Below, one piece after another: positions 3,462 through 5,092 of a DNA stretch of 5,092 nucleotides. The stretch comes from DATNBT01 sp964579765. Lineage in GTDB: Bacteria; Acidobacteriota; Vicinamibacteria; Vicinamibacterales; CAVVIG01. The DNA lies in NCBI GenBank assembly GCA_964579765.1, contig CAZOIK010000485.1:1-5092 (forward strand), read 5' to 3'. Every line of letters starts with the position of its first letter. Positions within the stretch are counted from its first letter, which is position 1. Both the position numbers and the translations under genes were made by a program. The notes under the pieces are model-generated. The model was not told where the DNA came from, did no database searches, and saw nothing but the letters and a program-made list of their open reading frames with translations.

Positions 3462-5092
3462 ATGATTTTCCATTCTCCGTCTACCACCCGACGCAAAGCA
3501 GTCTGGGGCCCCAAGCGGACCCTCGCTGCCGCGTTCACATTAATGCTGGCATTCGGTGCGAGCGCCTTCGCGGCGCCCGGCGGCAAGCAGCACATGCGCG
3601 CCGGCGCATCCGTGCGCGCCGGCAAGCCGAATTCCAACGCCAGGGGCTACAAGCTCGACAAAGAGCTGACGCGCCGCTCGCTTGCCCTTGGAGCGCCGAA
3701 CGCGAAGACGCGCGTCATCGTCGAACTGCAGCCGGGGGCCGAAGTGCCGCCTGCCTTTCGCGCGTATATGCGGCGCAACGGCAAGCTCGGCATCATCAAC
3801 GGCCAGGTGCTCGACCTGCCAAATCGGCTGATCGCCCAGCTCGCGCTACATCCGAACGTCTTCCGGCTTCACTTCGACCGGCCGATTTCGGGTGCGAACT
3901 ACCGCACCGCGCTCACGACCGGCACGCGCGTGGTGCAGAAGATGCTCGGGCTTACCGGGGCCGGCGTTGGCGTCGCGGTCATCGACTCAGGTATCACTAG
4001 TTGGCACGACGACCTGACGACGAAGTCCGGCACGACCACGTCCTATCCCTACGGCAATCAGCGCGTCGCCGCCTTCGTCGATTTCGTGAACGGGCAGACA
4101 GTGCCGTACGACGATCTCGGCCACGGCACGCACGTCGCGGGCATCATCGCGGGCAACGGCACCGACTCGAAAGGCCAGAAAGCGGGCAGCGCGCCCGACG
4201 CGACGCTCGTGTCGCTCAAGGTGCTCGACCAGAACGGCGGCGGCACGATCGCGAACATCATCCAGGCGCTCGACTGGGTTTACGAGAATCACACGCAGTA
4301 CAACATCCGCGTCGTCAACATGTCAGTTGGCGCCCAGATTCACGAGTCGTACTGGACCGATCCGCTGACGCTTGCGGCCAAGCGCGTCGTCGATGCCGGC
4401 GTCGTGGTCGTCGCGGCGGCGGGCAACTGGGGCAAGGACAGCAACGGCAACCCGCTCTGGGGCGGCATCGCGGCGCCCGGCAACGCGCCGTGGGTCATCA
4501 CGGTGGGCGCGTCGAGCACCAACGGAACGCCGAATCGCGGTGACGACACGATGGCGACGTTCAGCTCGCGCGGCCCGACCTATCTCGACTGGGGCGCGAA
4601 GCCGGATCTTGTCGCGCCTGGCGCCGGGACAGTGTCGCTCTCCGCGCCTGGTAGCACGTTCTACAACACGCGCTCGTCCGCGCTCCTGCCGGGCACCGAC
4701 GGGACGATGGAATATCTGAGCCTCAGCGGCACAAGCATGGCGGCGCCCGTGGTCAGCGGAGTCGTGGCCCAGATGCTGCAGGCCAATCCGACGCTGACGC
4801 CGAATGGCGTCAAGGCGATTCTCGAGTACACCGCGCAAGAGTATCCGGGCTACAAGCCGCTCGAGCAGGGCGCCGGTTTCCTGAACGCGATTGGCGCCGT
4901 GCGTCTCGCGCGCTTCTATGCGACCGCGCAGCCGGGCCAGCCGATGCCCGTCCAGAAGATGTGGAGCAAGCACATCATCTGGGGCAACCACCGCGTCGGC
5001 GGCGGCGTGCTCGATCCGCGCGCGAACGCTTTCACGGTCGGCACGAACTGGGGCGTCTCGAAGACCGACGATGGCGACAACATCGTGTGGGG
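3462..5092 (+). CDS. Secreted subtilisin-like serine protease, S8 family (C-terminus off the right edge)
   Basis: The open frame gives 543 complete residues without a stop. Residues 1-37 are a long signal peptide: basic RRK (10-12) and KR (18-19), hydrophobic LAAAFTLMLAFGASAFA, probable cleavage after A37; the twin Arg could allow Tat export but lacks the full consensus. Residues about 84-150 (TRVIVELQPGAEVP to the VFRLHFDRP strand) resemble an inhibitor-I9 propeptide. The catalytic domain holds Asp175 (VAVIDSGI), His221 (GHGTHVAGIIAGNG), oxyanion Asn322 (AAAGNWG) and Ser425 (SGTSMAAPVVSG), all intact and in the family order. FSSRGP and KPDLVAPG blocks precede the Ser. After the domain come SKHIIWGN (H504) and DDGDNIVWG at the very end, probably the start of a repeat-bearing C-terminal region. 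ATG 3462 is supported by the SD AAAGGGA and by an in-frame TGA at 3423-3425. It probably degrades extracellular protein; substrates are unknown. Confidence 0.96.
   Translation, partial: MIFHSPSTTRRKAVWGPKRTLAAAFTLMLAFGASAFAAPGGKQHMRAGASVRAGKPNSNARGYKLDKELTRRSLALGAPNAKTRVIVELQPGAEVPPAFRAYMRRNGKLGIINGQVLDLPNRLIAQLALHPNVFRLHFDRPISGANYRTALTTGTRVVQKMLGLTGAGVGVAVIDSGITSWHDDLTTKSGTTTSYPYGNQRVAAFVDFVNGQTVPYDDLGHGTHVAGIIAGNGTDSKGQKAGSAPDATLVSLKVLDQNGGGTIANIIQALDWVYENHTQYNIRVVNMSVGAQIHESYWTDPLTLAAKRVVDAGVVVVAAAGNWGKDSNGNPLWGGIAAPGNAPWVITVGASSTNGTPNRGDDTMATFSSRGPTYLDWGAKPDLVAPGAGTVSLSAPGSTFYNTRSSALLPGTDGTMEYLSLSGTSMAAPVVSGVVAQMLQANPTLTPNGVKAILEYTAQEYPGYKPLEQGAGFLNAIGAVRLARFYATAQPGQPMPVQKMWSKHIIWGNHRVGGGVLDPRANAFTVGTNWGVSKTDDGDNIVW

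Noticed and set aside
3291..3473. Minus-strand 60-codon open frame in the AT-rich island
   Set aside because: GGAG lies only about one base from its ATG, it overlaps the protease start antisense, and the translation has no recognisable feature.
4323..4991. Minus-strand 222-codon open frame within the protease gene
   Set aside because: Arg-rich shadow of the S8 domain, which has all catalytic residues on the plus strand.

Overview
The window is GC-rich (about 65% where hand-counted in coding sequence) and looks like a chromosomal piece of a soil-type bacterium. The gene content suggests Acidobacteriota, possibly Vicinamibacteria. The hints are a secreted S8 protease with IIWG/DNIVWG-type motifs C-terminal to its catalytic domain, two small exported proteins of no recognised family, and a divergent Fpg/Nei glycosylase ending in an RSLSRLLKDDWP-type tail. 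This placement is inference from remembered family members, not a search.

Layout. Positions 1-2150 hold three minus-strand genes read right to left. First comes a signal-peptide-bearing protein of unknown function (2150-1605), then a second exported protein of unknown function 25 bp downstream (1579-1019). The third, after a 45-bp gap, is an ArsR-type helix-turn-helix fused to a SAM-dependent methyltransferase (973 to beyond the left edge). The gap before the ArsR gene holds a 28-bp nested palindrome that is a strong candidate operator. Positions 2151-2207 are a short divergent promoter region. A plus-strand DNA glycosylase of the Fpg (MutM)/Nei family occupies 2208-3086. Positions 3087-3461 are a gene-free, markedly AT-rich island packed with short inverted repeats. 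From 3462 to the right edge runs a secreted subtilisin-like protease with signal peptide, propeptide and a complete catalytic domain; its C-terminus is outside the window.

How they work together. The ArsR-methyltransferase probably senses an intracellular ligand, with SAM or S-adenosylhomocysteine as the natural candidates, and represses its own promoter and perhaps genes off the left edge. The two exported proteins are probably co-transcribed. The glycosylase is a stand-alone base-excision repair gene. The protease is an independent unit whose expression may be set by the structured leader in front of it. I see no mobile element, CRISPR array, tRNA or rRNA. The least explained part is the palindrome-rich leader at 3150-3461.
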